Source of the DNA: Actinoplanes auranticolor | GTDB lineage: Bacteria > Actinomycetota > Actinomycetes > Mycobacteriales > Micromonosporaceae | DNA length: 64,000 nt | NCBI RefSeq assembly: GCF_018332655.1 | Contig: NZ_BOQL01000052.1 | Coordinates: 85,783-149,782 of the forward strand | Direction of reading: 5' to 3' | Part shown: positions 8,259 to 16,664 of the stretch, piece after piece | How the letters are laid out: each line of letters begins with the position of its first letter | Position numbering within the stretch: the stretch's first letter is position 1 | Notes under the pieces: generated by a model | The model's database searches: none | The model's input: the letters and a program-made list of their open reading frames with translations, nothing else | What the model was told of the DNA's origin: nothing | Program-made: the position numbers and the translations under genes

Positions 8259-9274
8259 GCGGCGACACCCAGCCCCGGGCCGCTCTGCTCCTGGGCGGGG
8301 GCGATCACCGGCAGCGGTACGGAGCCCACGATGCGCTGGATGATCGACTCGGGGGCGACACCGTCGGCGACCGCGTCGAAGGAGAGCACCAGCCGGTGGG
8401 CCAGGACGTCGGGTGCGATGTCGAGCAGGTCGCCCGGCAGCACGTAGTCCCGTCCGCGCAACAGCGCCAGCGCCCGTCCGGCCGCGACCAGGCCCAGGGT
8501 CGCGCGCGGGCTGGCCCCGTACGCCAGCTGCCCGGCCAGCTCCGGCAGGCCGAAGCGGGCCGGGTCGCGGGTGGCCAGCACCAGCCGGACCACGTACTCG
8601 GCCAGGGCGTGGTGCACGAACACCTCGCGGGCCCGGGCCTGAAGGCGCAGCAGCATGCCGGTGTCCAGCACCGGCCGGGCGACCGGTCGCACGCCGCCCA
8701 TCCGGTAGAGGATGCCGAGCTCGTCCTGGTCGCTGGGGTAGCCGACGACCACCCGCATCAGGAACCGGTCGCGCTGCGCCTCGGGCAGCTGGTAGACGCC
8801 CTCGCTCTCGATCGGGTTCTGGGTGGCCAGCACCAGGAACGGCCGCGGCACCTGATGGGTCCGGCCGCCGATCGACACGTGCCCCTCGGCCATCACCTCC
8901 AGCAGCGCCGACTGCACCTTGGCGGGGGCCCGGTTGATCTCATCGGCCAGCACCAGGTTCGCCATCACCGGGCCCAGCTCGACGTCGAAGTCCTCCCGCG
9001 ACGCCCGGTAGATGCGGGTGCCGATGATGTCGGAGGGCACCAGGTCCGGCGTGAACTGGATGCGGTGGAAGCTGCCACCGACCGCCACGGCGAGCGTCTC
9101 GGCGGCCAGCGTCTTGGCCACCCCCGGCACGCCTTCGAGCAGGCAGTGCCCACCGGCGAGCAGCGCGGTCAGCAGCCGCTCGATGAGCCGGTCCTGCCCC
9201 ACGATCACCTTCTTGACCTCGAACAGCGTCTGCTCCAGCAGCCGCGCGTCGGTGTCGGATGCGATGTCTGTCAT
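8255..9274 (-). CDS. moxR: MoxR-family AAA+ ATPase
   Basis: A 339-residue AAA+ ATPase. Walker A is GVPGVAKT, Walker B LVLADEINRAPAK, sensor 1 lies in LATQNPIE, and the family stretch EGVYQLPEAQRDRFLMR follows. MoxR proteins form rings that remodel VWA-type partners. The ATG at 9274 is preferred over one six codons earlier because AAGGGGA lies just upstream. This is the first gene of a six-gene operon (moxR, DUF58, VWA, protease, regulator, kinase), with start-stop overlaps joining the first three and the last two. The 187-base gap before it faces the divergent M16 peptidase and must hold the operon promoter. Confidence 0.95.
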   Translation of the reverse strand: MTDIASDTDARLLEQTLFEVKKVIVGQDRLIERLLTALLAGGHCLLEGVPGVAKTLAAETLAVAVGGSFHRIQFTPDLVPSDIIGTRIYRASREDFDVELGPVMANLVLADEINRAPAKVQSALLEVMAEGHVSIGGRTHQVPRPFLVLATQNPIESEGVYQLPEAQRDRFLMRVVVGYPSDQDELGILYRMGGVRPVARPVLDTGMLLRLQARAREVFVHHALAEYVVRLVLATRDPARFGLPELAGQLAYGASPRATLGLVAAGRALALLRGRDYVLPGDLLDIAPDVLAHRLVLSFDAVADGVAPESIIQRIVGSVPLPVIAPAQEQSGPGLGVAA

Positions 9275-9461
9275 GGGTCCCCTTCTCGGCAACGGTGCGG
9301 GGGGCGGGCGCCGCGGCCCTGGGGGTTACGCCGGACGCCCGCCCTTGGTATCGATGACACCAAGCGGGGCCGAAAGCGAAGCGAAGGAGCGCGCCGGCCT
9401 GCTCAGCCGGGATACTGGTGACGGCGCCGGCCGAAGCCGGCCGCCGCTACAGGGAGGTTGC
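9275..9461. promoter_or_regulatory. Divergent promoter region between moxR operon and M16 peptidases
   Basis: This gap carries the start regions of two divergent operons. The most structured element is an inverted repeat at 9344-9364, CTTGGT and ACCAAG separated by nine bases, close to centred between the two. A TATA-like GGATACT at 9409-9415 precedes the plus-strand gene. The ribosome site AGGGAGG (9451-9457) sets the M16 start. No binding factor can be assigned. Confidence 0.4.
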
Positions 9462-10778
9462 GTGTCTGCTCAGCCCGCGCCGGTCGCCGAGACCGGCTAT
9501 CCGTGGCCCATCGAAACCGCGCGCCTGGACAACGGGTTGCGCGTGGTGGTTAGCGAGGATCACACCGCTCCGGTGGTGTGCGTGAACCTCTGGTACGACG
9601 TCGGCTCGAGGCATGAGCCGGCCGGCCAGACCGGCTTCGCGCATCTCTTCGAGCATCTGATGTTCGAGGGGTCGGTGCACGTCGCCAAGACCGAGCACAT
9701 GCGCCTGATCCAGGGCTCCGGTGGCTCGCTCAACGCGACCACCAACCCGGACCGGACCAACTACTTCGAGACGCTGCCGGTCGAGCACCTGGAGCTGGGG
9801 CTCTGGCTGGAGGCGGACCGGATGGGCGGTCTGGTCCCGGCGCTGACCCAGGAGACGCTGGACAACCAGCGCGAGGTGGTCAAGAACGAACGGCGGCAGC
9901 GCTACGACAACGTCCCGTACGGCGACGCGTGGCTGCGCCTGCTGCCGCTGCTGTACCCGCCGGGGCATCCGTACCACCACGCGACGATCGGGTCGATGGA
10001 GGACCTGAACGCCGCCAGTCTCGACACGTTCAAGGCGTTCCACCAGCAGTACTACGCGCCCAACAACGCGGTGCTGACCGTGGCCGGCGACGTCACCCCG
10101 GCCGAGGTCTTCGCCCTGGCCGAGAAGTACTTCGGCGCGCTGGAGTCGGTCTCCGACATCCCGCCGGCGCCGCGCGGGCACATCACCGGCGCGGCCACCG
10201 AGCCGGTCCACGAGACGGTGACCGGCAAGGTCCCGGCTCCGCGGGTCTACCTGTCGCACCGCACCCACCCGTTCGGCACGGCCGGCTACGACGCGATCAC
10301 CGTCCTGGCGACGGTGCTGGGCAGCGGCCGGGGCAGCCGGCTCTACCAGCGGCTCGCCGACGGCGCCCGGATCGCCCAGCCGGACTACATCGGCGCGTAC
10401 GGCGTCGACCTGGCCCACGCCCCGGCCCCGCTGATCGTCACGGCCACGGCCAAGGACGGCGTGGACGCGGAGCAGCTGGCGGCCGGGGTCGCGGAGGTGC
10501 TGGACAGCATGGCCACCGAGCCGGTGACCGAGGCCGAGCTGGAACGGGCCAAGGCCCTGCTGACCACCTCGTGGTGGCGGCAGATGTCCACAGTCGGCGG
10601 TCGCGCCGACACCCTGAGCCGGTACGCGACCCAGTTCGGCGACGCCACCAGCGCGGCCTACCGGTTGCCGCAGTGGCAGTCGGTCACGGCCGGCGACATC
10701 CTCGACGCCGCCCGCACGCTGAACCCGGAGTCCCGCGTCACCCTCACCTACCTGCCCGACGAAGGGACCGACCAGTGA
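9462..10778 (+). CDS. M16-family zinc metallopeptidase, catalytic subunit
   Basis: A 438-residue insulinase/processing-peptidase homologue. The inverted zinc motif HLFEH is at residues 61-65, with the third ligand provided by one of the glutamates in DNQREVVKNERRQRYDN (about 134-150). The inactive C-terminal half follows (TATVLGSGRGSRLYQRL). No signal peptide, so it acts in the cytoplasm. GTG at 9462 is set by AGGGAGG five bases upstream. The stop overlaps the start of the second M16 gene by four bases, the usual bacterial arrangement in which an active and an inactive half-barrel protein form a heterodimeric peptidase clamp. Substrates are short peptides in related systems. Confidence 0.95.
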   Translation: MSAQPAPVAETGYPWPIETARLDNGLRVVVSEDHTAPVVCVNLWYDVGSRHEPAGQTGFAHLFEHLMFEGSVHVAKTEHMRLIQGSGGSLNATTNPDRTNYFETLPVEHLELGLWLEADRMGGLVPALTQETLDNQREVVKNERRQRYDNVPYGDAWLRLLPLLYPPGHPYHHATIGSMEDLNAASLDTFKAFHQQYYAPNNAVLTVAGDVTPAEVFALAEKYFGALESVSDIPPAPRGHITGAATEPVHETVTGKVPAPRVYLSHRTHPFGTAGYDAITVLATVLGSGRGSRLYQRLADGARIAQPDYIGAYGVDLAHAPAPLIVTATAKDGVDAEQLAAGVAEVLDSMATEPVTEAELERAKALLTTSWWRQMSTVGGRADTLSRYATQFGDATSAAYRLPQWQSVTAGDILDAARTLNPESRVTLTYLPDEGTDQ

Positions 10779-12121
10779 GTCTCGTTGCCACCCGGCCCGG
10801 CCCCGGCGACTCCCGGCCGTACGCGTTCCCGGACATCCAGCGCGTCTCGGTGGCCGGTGGCGAGGTCGTCGCCGCGCACATGCCGGGTCAGTATCTGGCC
10901 ACCGCCGCGCTGCTGCTGGACGCGGGCGGCGCGCGCGAGTCCGCGGGCCGCGAGGGCACGGCCACCGTGCTCGCCAAGTGCCTGGAGGAGGGCACCACGA
11001 CCCGGGACTCCGCGGCGTTCGCGCTGGCGCTGGAGGGCCTGGGTGCGGAGCTCTCGACCTCGGTCGACTGGGACGCGTTCCGGGTCGGTGTGTCCGTACC
11101 GGTGGGGCTGCTGCCGCGGGCCGTGGCTCTGCTGGCCGAGGCCACCCGTACCCCGCGGCTGGATCCGGCCGATGTCGCGCGGGTGCGCGACGACGAGGTG
11201 ACCGCGCTGCGGATGGACTGGGCACAGCCCGGTCCGCGGGCGGACGCCGCGCTGCGGATGGATCTCTTCGGGGCGGCCGAACGGTACGGCCGGCCGCTGC
11301 ACGGCGATCCGACCTCGGTCGCGGCCGTCACCGTGGAGGACGTGACCGCGTTCCACGAGTCCTGGCTGAAGCGGCCGGGCGTGCTGCTGGTCGCGGGTGA
11401 CCTGAGCCGGCTGGATCTCGCCGAGCTGGGGGCGGCCGCGTTCGCCGGCACGGCCGGGGAGCCGTCCGCACCCGCCGGGCCGCTGGGCGTGCCGATCGCC
11501 GCCGGCCGCCGGGTGCTGCTGGTGGACCGGCCCGGCTCGGTGCAGTCGGCGCTGCGGCTCGGGCACCGGGCACCGGAGCGCTCGAACCCCGACTACGTGG
11601 CCATGACGCTGGTCGCGACGGTGCTGGGCGGAGCGTTCACCTCCCGGCTCAACCACCTGATCCGCGAGGTGAAGGGCTACACGTACGGCATCCGCGCCGA
11701 CTTCGCGATGACCCGCCGGTTCGGCCGCTTCGGCATCAGCACCTCGGTGCAGACCGCGGTGACTGCGCCGGCGCTGACCGACACCGTGGGTGAGGTGACC
11801 CGCACCCGGCTGGACGGCGTCACCGAGGAGGAGCTGGAGGTGGCCCGCACGTGGCGGGCCGGGCAGCTCACGGTCGACATGCAGACGCCGGGCTCGATCG
11901 CCGGTGCGCTCGCCACGCTGGTGGTGCACGGGCTGCCCGACGACTACTACGCGACCCTGCGGCGCAGCCTGCTCGACGCGACGGTGGCCGAGGTGTCCGC
12001 CGCCGCGGCGAAGCATCTGCACCCCGAGGGTCTGACGGTCGTCGTCGAGGGCGACGCCGCGGTGATCCGCGAGGAGCTGGTGGCCGGCGGCCTCGGTGAG
12101 GTCGTCGACGCCGAGGTCTGA
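10775..12121 (+). CDS. M16-family peptidase-like protein, non-catalytic subunit
   Basis: A 448-residue M16 homologue coupled to the previous gene by a GTGA overlap. Where the partner has HLFEH this protein has LAKCLEEGT, so it cannot bind zinc. It keeps the substrate-clamping pair typical of the inactive subunit, the arginine and tyrosine of TSRLNHLIREVKGYTYGIRAD near residues 290-310. The natural reading is the regulatory half of a heterodimeric M16B peptidase like MPP or the Sphingomonas two-subunit enzyme. A perfect 16-bp stem-loop follows seven bases after the stop. Confidence 0.93.
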   Translation: MSLVATRPGPGDSRPYAFPDIQRVSVAGGEVVAAHMPGQYLATAALLLDAGGARESAGREGTATVLAKCLEEGTTTRDSAAFALALEGLGAELSTSVDWDAFRVGVSVPVGLLPRAVALLAEATRTPRLDPADVARVRDDEVTALRMDWAQPGPRADAALRMDLFGAAERYGRPLHGDPTSVAAVTVEDVTAFHESWLKRPGVLLVAGDLSRLDLAELGAAAFAGTAGEPSAPAGPLGVPIAAGRRVLLVDRPGSVQSALRLGHRAPERSNPDYVAMTLVATVLGGAFTSRLNHLIREVKGYTYGIRADFAMTRRFGRFGISTSVQTAVTAPALTDTVGEVTRTRLDGVTEEELEVARTWRAGQLTVDMQTPGSIAGALATLVVHGLPDDYYATLRRSLLDATVAEVSAAAAKHLHPEGLTVVVEGDAAVIREELVAGGLGEVVDAEV

Positions 12122-12127
12122 GGCGTT

Positions 12128-12163
12128 CCGCGGGCCGCCGTCGGCATCGACGGCGGCCCGCGG
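12128..12163 (+). terminator. Stem-loop after M16 operon
   Basis: A perfect 16-base-pair inverted repeat with a four-base GCAT loop begins seven bases after the stop of the second M16 gene. There is no T-tract after it, as is common for terminators in high-GC actinobacteria. Confidence 0.7.
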
Positions 12164-12212
12164 CTTGCCAGGTGGGGCGCGGCGGGGTTTCAATGGCGCC
12201 CAGTGCTCGTCG

Positions 12213-12226
12213 TGAGAGCGCTCTCA
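12213..12226. promoter_or_regulatory. Perfect LacI-family operator palindrome
   Basis: TGAGAGCGCTCTCA is a perfect 14-base palindrome with central CG, the form typical of LacI/GalR-family operators in actinobacteria. It ends 22 bases before the ATG of the Tat-exported protein. The only close match I found in a non-coding position is TGAGAGCGCTCCA at 42331-42343, before the LacI regulator of the mannoside locus, which suggests that regulator binds here. Confidence 0.65.
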
Positions 12227-12248
12227 GACCCCGTTGGAGTTCCGCGCC

Positions 12249-13703
12249 ATGCCCACCAACCTCAGCTCCGCCTCCGGAGCGTTCTCCCGCCGGCGCCTGC
12301 TCACGCTGCCCGCCGCGGCCGCCGCTGCCACCGTGGCGGCCCCGCTGCTCGCCCCCGACGCGGCCGTCGCCGGCACCTGCGCGCCGCGGCACCTGGTGGA
12401 CCGGTCGCTGGCCGAGCCGGTGAGCCGCGCCTACCACTACCTCGACGTGGTGCAGGACGCCTACGTCAAGGGTGGCGAGCCGCGGCTGCTGCAGAGCTAC
12501 AACAACGAGAGCGAGCTGATGACGACCGCGTTCGTCTACGACAACGCGCTCGCGGCGCTGGCCTACCTGGCCAACCCGACGGTGGCCAACGTGCGCCGGG
12601 CCCGGCTCATCGGCGACGCCCTGCTGTGGATCCAGGCCAACGACGAGAAGTACACCGACGGGCGGGTCCGCCAGGCGTACGCGGCCGGGCCGATGCTCTT
12701 CTACGGTGGCGGCCCGTACTTCCCCGGCCTCAAGCGCGAGGACGGCAAGGCGGCGTTCCTGTGGCCGTACGGCTTCGGCGGCTCCTCGACCGGCGACATG
12801 GCCTGGGTGGCGCTGGCCCTGGCGCAGCTCTACGTCGACACCCGGATCACCAAGTACCTCGACGGTGCCGTCGCGCTGGGGACGTGGATCGCGGACAAGG
12901 AGTCGCCGTACCGCTTCGGCGGCTACCACGGCGGCCTGCAGGGCGACGGCGAGACGCCGCAGCCGTGGGCCTCGACCGAGCACAACATCGACGCGTACGG
13001 GCTCTTCACGCTGCTGGCCAAGCTGACCCGGGACCGGCGCTGGACCGCCCGCGCCGACGTGGCCGAGGACTTCGTGCGGGCCATGTGGAACCGCTCGGAG
13101 CGCTTGCTGTGGACCGGCACGCTCGGCGGCGTACCGGGCGAGGACCCGAACCAGATCAACATCGGCAACATCCCCGAGGACGTGCAGACCTGGGCGCTGC
13201 TGAGCCTCGACGACCGGCGGTACGACGACGCCGTCGACTGGGTCACCGAGAACCTCGCGAACACCGACGGTGCCGTCTCCGGCGTCACGTACAGCAGCCA
13301 GGCCAAGATCCGTACCGGGCCGGTCTCCGGCAGCACCGTGGAGAACAACCGCGACGCGGTCTGGCTGGAGGGCAACGGCCACACCGCGCTGGCTCTGCTC
13401 AAGCGCGACGACCGGGGCGACACGGCGCTGGCCAAGCGGCTGCTGTGGCAGACCGCGATCGCCCAGCGGACCCTCGGCGCCGGGCAGACCGTGGGCCTGA
13501 CCGCCGACGCCGACCACGGCAAGCTGTCCAACCCGGGCGAGGGCGGCACCTGGACCGGCACCCCGCTGCCCGCCGGGGCCGGCATCGTGGCCGCCACCAG
13601 CGCGTTCGACACCGGCTTCGCGTTCGGCTACTTCCCGCGCCAGCACGTCGGCGCGACGGCCTGGTTCCTGATGGCGGGGCAGAACTTCAACCCCTACCGA
13701 TGA
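12249..13703 (+). CDS. Tat-exported protein, probable carbohydrate-active enzyme
   Basis: A 484-residue secreted protein. The N-terminus carries a twin-arginine signal (FSRRRLLTLPAAAAAATV, about residues 13-30) with likely cleavage near AVAG. The mature part is rich in aromatic residues and looks all-helical, e.g. SYNNESELMTTAFVYDNALA, FLWPYGFGGSSTGDMAWVAL and DTGFAFGYFPRQHVGATAW. This recalls alpha/alpha-barrel glycoside hydrolases or lyases, but I cannot name a family or catalytic acids. ATG at 12249 has TTGGAG nine bases ahead. A perfect LacI-type operator lies just upstream, which supports a sugar-regulated role. The gene stands alone. Confidence 0.85.
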   Translation: MPTNLSSASGAFSRRRLLTLPAAAAAATVAAPLLAPDAAVAGTCAPRHLVDRSLAEPVSRAYHYLDVVQDAYVKGGEPRLLQSYNNESELMTTAFVYDNALAALAYLANPTVANVRRARLIGDALLWIQANDEKYTDGRVRQAYAAGPMLFYGGGPYFPGLKREDGKAAFLWPYGFGGSSTGDMAWVALALAQLYVDTRITKYLDGAVALGTWIADKESPYRFGGYHGGLQGDGETPQPWASTEHNIDAYGLFTLLAKLTRDRRWTARADVAEDFVRAMWNRSERLLWTGTLGGVPGEDPNQINIGNIPEDVQTWALLSLDDRRYDDAVDWVTENLANTDGAVSGVTYSSQAKIRTGPVSGSTVENNRDAVWLEGNGHTALALLKRDDRGDTALAKRLLWQTAIAQRTLGAGQTVGLTADADHGKLSNPGEGGTWTGTPLPAGAGIVAATSAFDTGFAFGYFPRQHVGATAWFLMAGQNFNPYR

Positions 13704-13761
13704 TGTGATCTGCCCCGGCATCGTTCGGTGCTGGTGGCCGCGGCCGGATACCGTCGCCGCC

Positions 13762-14760
13762 ATGACGATCACCAGCTCAGCACCCGTGACGAGACCGGTC
13801 CGGGTCCGGCGGGCCGTCTGGCACGTGCTGCTGTGGCTGCTGGTGCTGCCGGGCGCGGCCTGGGCGCTGCTCCGGCTCGGCGGCTGGGAGCGGGGCGCGC
13901 TGGTGCAGCTCTTCGCGTTCACGCCGTACGTCGCGGCGTGGTCGGTGGTGCCGGTGATCGCCGCGCTGGCCACCCGGCGCTGGCTGGCGGCGGCGGTCGC
14001 GACGGTCACCTTCGCGCTGTTCGCCGTGGCGGTGCTGCCCCGTGCCCTCGCTGACGGCGACCGCGGCCCGCAGGGTGGCGTGGCGCTGCACGTGATGACG
14101 TCGAACCTGCTCTTCGGCAACGCCGACGCGGCCACGATCGTCAAGCTGGTCCGGGACAACGACGTGGCGGTGCTGGCGGTGCAGGAGTTCAGCCCGACCG
14201 GTCAGCGCAGTCTGGCGGCGGCCGGGCTCAGTGAGCTGCTGCCGTATTCGTCGCTGGGCGGCGAGTACGGGGCGAGCGGCTCGGGGCTCTACTCCCGCTT
14301 CCCGATCACCGACCCCGGGGTACGGCGCAACGGCGGCGGCTTCAACCAGGCGTACGGGACGGTCCAGCCGCCGGGCGCGGTTGCCGTCACGGTCGAGTCG
14401 GCGCATCCGCTGGCGCCGTACTCGCTCGACGTGCTCGACGGCTGGCGCGACGACCTGGACGCCGAGCCGCGCCCGGACCCCGACGGCGCGCCCCGGATCC
14501 TGCTCGGCGACTTCAACGCGACGCTGGACCACAAGGCGCTGCGGGACCTGATCGGCGACGGCTACCGCGACGCCGCCGACGCCGCGGGCCAGGGCCTGAT
14601 CGGCACGTGGGGCCCGTACGACGGCGACCCGCTGCCGCCGGTGACGATCGACCACGTGCTGGCCGACCGCCGGCTGGGCGTGGGCGCGGTCAGCGTGCAC
14701 GACATCCCGGCCAGCGACCACCGCGCGATCATCGCCACGCTCCGGATCCCGGCCGCCTGA
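13762..14760 (+). CDS. Membrane-anchored endonuclease/exonuclease/phosphatase-fold protein
   Basis: 332 residues: three N-terminal transmembrane helices (about 18-38, 48-68 and 72-92), then an EEP-fold domain. Family motifs are visible: LHVMTSNLLFGNAD (metal-site Asn), AVQEF with its glutamate, LLGDFNATLDH, and the C-terminal PASDHRAIIATL with the catalytic Asp-His pair. The catalytic domain would lie on the outer face if the three helices place it there. EEP proteins cleave phosphodiesters in nucleic acids, lipids or inositol phosphates; the substrate cannot be read. ATG at 13762. Confidence 0.9.
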   Translation: MTITSSAPVTRPVRVRRAVWHVLLWLLVLPGAAWALLRLGGWERGALVQLFAFTPYVAAWSVVPVIAALATRRWLAAAVATVTFALFAVAVLPRALADGDRGPQGGVALHVMTSNLLFGNADAATIVKLVRDNDVAVLAVQEFSPTGQRSLAAAGLSELLPYSSLGGEYGASGSGLYSRFPITDPGVRRNGGGFNQAYGTVQPPGAVAVTVESAHPLAPYSLDVLDGWRDDLDAEPRPDPDGAPRILLGDFNATLDHKALRDLIGDGYRDAADAAGQGLIGTWGPYDGDPLPPVTIDHVLADRRLGVGAVSVHDIPASDHRAIIATLRIPAA

Positions 14761-14816
14761 GCTGCCGGCCCGGCCGTCACGCTGCGGGTGACGACCGGGG
14801 CGCGGCTGAGCACGAA

Positions 14817-16418
14817 TCAGGCCGCGGTGCTCGTGCTCTCCGCGGCGGCGCGGGCCAGGCCGAAGGTGAGCGCGTCGGTGAGGGCCTTCCAGCTCGCCTC
14901 GACCACGTTCTCGTGCACGCCCACCGTGGTCCAGTCGCGGGCGCCGTCGCTGGTCTCCACCAGGACGCGGGTGATCGCGTTGGAGCCGTGCGAGCCCTCC
15001 AGGATGCGGACCTTGAAGTCGGCCAGCTCGAAGGACTTCAGCTCCGGGTAGTGCTTGGACAGCGCCACGCGCAGCGCCTCGTCGAGGGCGTTGACCGGGC
15101 CGTTGCCCTCGGCCGTGGCGATGACGCGCTCGCCGCGTACCCGGACCTTGACGGTGGCCTCGGAGACCACCGAGCCGTCCTCGCGGTGCTCGACCTGCAC
15201 CCGGTACGACTCCAGCGCGAACGGGCGCACGAAGTCGGCACCGGGCAGTTCACCGCGTACCAGAAGCTCGAAGGACGCGTCCGCGGCCTCGAAGGACCAG
15301 CCACCCGCCTCCAGGTCCTTGACCTTGCGGGTCACCGCCGTGAGGGTCTCGGGGTGGCCGGCCAGGTCCAGCCCGAGCTCGCGACTCTTGAGCTCGATGC
15401 TGGCCCGGCCGGCCATCTCGGTCACCAGGATCCGCATGTCGTTGCCCACCACCGACGGGTCGACGTGGTTGTAGAGCAGCGGATCCACCTTGATCGCGCT
15501 CGCGTGCAGCCCCGCCTTGTGAGCGAATGCCGCGGCCCCGACGTAGGCCTGGTGGGTGTCGGGGGCGATGTTGGCGATCTCGGCGAGCGCGGTGGACACC
15601 CGCGTCGCCTTCTCGAGGCATCCGTCCGGTAGGACTTTCAGCCCGAGCTTGAGTTGCAGGTTGCTGACGACGGCGAACAGGTCGGCGTTGCCGGGCCGTT
15701 CGCCGTAGCCGTTGGCCGTGCACTGGAAGTGTTCGACGCCCGCCTCGACGGCGGCGATGGTGTTGGCGACCGCGCAGGACGTGTCGTTCTGGCAGTGGAT
15801 GCCGAGCTGGTCCGGGGCGACCCCGGTGCGGGCCACCACGTCGTTGATCGCGGCGGTGATCATCGACGGGAGCATGCCGCCGTTCGTGTCACACATGACG
15901 ACGCGCTCGGCGCCGGCCTCGAACGCGGCCTTGACCACGGAGGCGGTGTAGTCGGGGTCGTAGCGGAAGCCGTCGAAGAAGTGCTCGCAGTCGACGAACG
16001 CGCGGCGACCGTTGGCGACCAGGTGCGCGACGGTGTCGCGGACCATCGCCAGGTTCTCCTCGCCGGTGGTGCGCAGCGCCCGCTCGACGTGCCGGATGTC
16101 GGACTTGGCGACCACGCAGACGACCGGCGTCTCGGCGTCGAGCAGCGCCCGCACCTGCGGGTCCTGCGCCACGTCGACGTGCGCCTTGCGGGTCGCCCCG
16201 AACGCGACCAGCACCGCGTTCTTCAGCTGCAGCTCGGTGCGCGCCCGGGCGAAGAACTCGGTGTCCTTGGGCATGGCACCGGGCCAGCCGCCCTCGATGA
16301 AGCCGACGCCGAACTCGTCCAGCAACCGCGCGACTGCGAGTTTGTCGACGACCGAGTAGCTGATGCCCTCGCGCTGCCCGCCGTCGCGCAGCGTCGTGTC
16401 GAACACCTGGTAGTTCAT
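14817..16418 (-). CDS. cimA: (R)-citramalate synthase
   Basis: A 533-residue enzyme of the 2-isopropylmalate synthase/homocitrate synthase family that condenses pyruvate and acetyl-CoA to (R)-citramalate, the first step of the threonine-independent isoleucine route. The catalytic-domain signature DTTLRDGGQREG is at residues 7-18, the metal site includes the HCQNDTSCAVAN segment, and a C-terminal LeuA-type allosteric domain (about 395-533) is present. The N-terminal tract and length fit the CimA subgroup rather than LeuA. ATG at 16418 is preceded by AAAGGAA. Upstream lie a leader peptide with a Val-Leu-Ile-Ile run and an intrinsic terminator, so expression is probably attenuated by branched-chain amino acid supply. 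Confidence 0.93.
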   Translation of the reverse strand: MNYQVFDTTLRDGGQREGISYSVVDKLAVARLLDEFGVGFIEGGWPGAMPKDTEFFARARTELQLKNAVLVAFGATRKAHVDVAQDPQVRALLDAETPVVCVVAKSDIRHVERALRTTGEENLAMVRDTVAHLVANGRRAFVDCEHFFDGFRYDPDYTASVVKAAFEAGAERVVMCDTNGGMLPSMITAAINDVVARTGVAPDQLGIHCQNDTSCAVANTIAAVEAGVEHFQCTANGYGERPGNADLFAVVSNLQLKLGLKVLPDGCLEKATRVSTALAEIANIAPDTHQAYVGAAAFAHKAGLHASAIKVDPLLYNHVDPSVVGNDMRILVTEMAGRASIELKSRELGLDLAGHPETLTAVTRKVKDLEAGGWSFEAADASFELLVRGELPGADFVRPFALESYRVQVEHREDGSVVSEATVKVRVRGERVIATAEGNGPVNALDEALRVALSKHYPELKSFELADFKVRILEGSHGSNAITRVLVETSDGARDWTTVGVHENVVEASWKALTDALTFGLARAAAESTSTAA

Positions 16419-16449
16419 GGGGGTTCCTTTCCGAGACTGACGACCCAAC

Positions 16450-16479
16450 AAAAAGACCCCCCGCGGATGCGGGAGGTCT
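16450..16479 (-). terminator. Attenuator terminator of cimA leader
   Basis: Read on the minus strand this is a hairpin with stem halves AGACCTCCCGC and GCGGGGGGTCT (ten pairs and one C-A mismatch, loop ATCC) followed directly by five T. It lies between the leader peptide stop (16508) and the cimA start (16418), where a transcription attenuator terminator would be. Confidence 0.75.
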
Positions 16480-16507
16480 GCACGTCGGCGGAGATTCAGC
16501 CGGCGCG

Positions 16508-16552
16508 CTAGGTGCGAATAATCAGCACGGAGTGGGTCACGCCCCGAAGCAT
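16508..16552 (-). CDS. cimA leader peptide (14 residues, Val-Leu-Ile-Ile)
   Basis: A short frame reading M-L-R-G-V-T-H-S-V-L-I-I-R-T followed by TAG. Five of the 14 residues are branched-chain, with Val-Leu-Ile-Ile placed four to seven codons from the stop. Both isoleucines use ATT, a rare codon in such high-GC DNA. The stop is about 28 bases before the terminator hairpin. This is the classical arrangement for ribosome-mediated attenuation: stalling at the Ile/Leu/Val codons would let an antiterminator form. No strong ribosome site is seen upstream of its ATG, and translation is inferred. Confidence 0.65.
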   Translation of the reverse strand: MLRGVTHSVLIIRT

Positions 16553-16664
16553 GCCACGCGGCGTCGCGGCGGGAGCCCATAATCCACAAGCTGAGACAGC
16601 CGATCCCGTACGGGTGAGTAATTCGACACGGCTGCGGAGAGCCGTCGGCGGTTAGGTTGGACGG

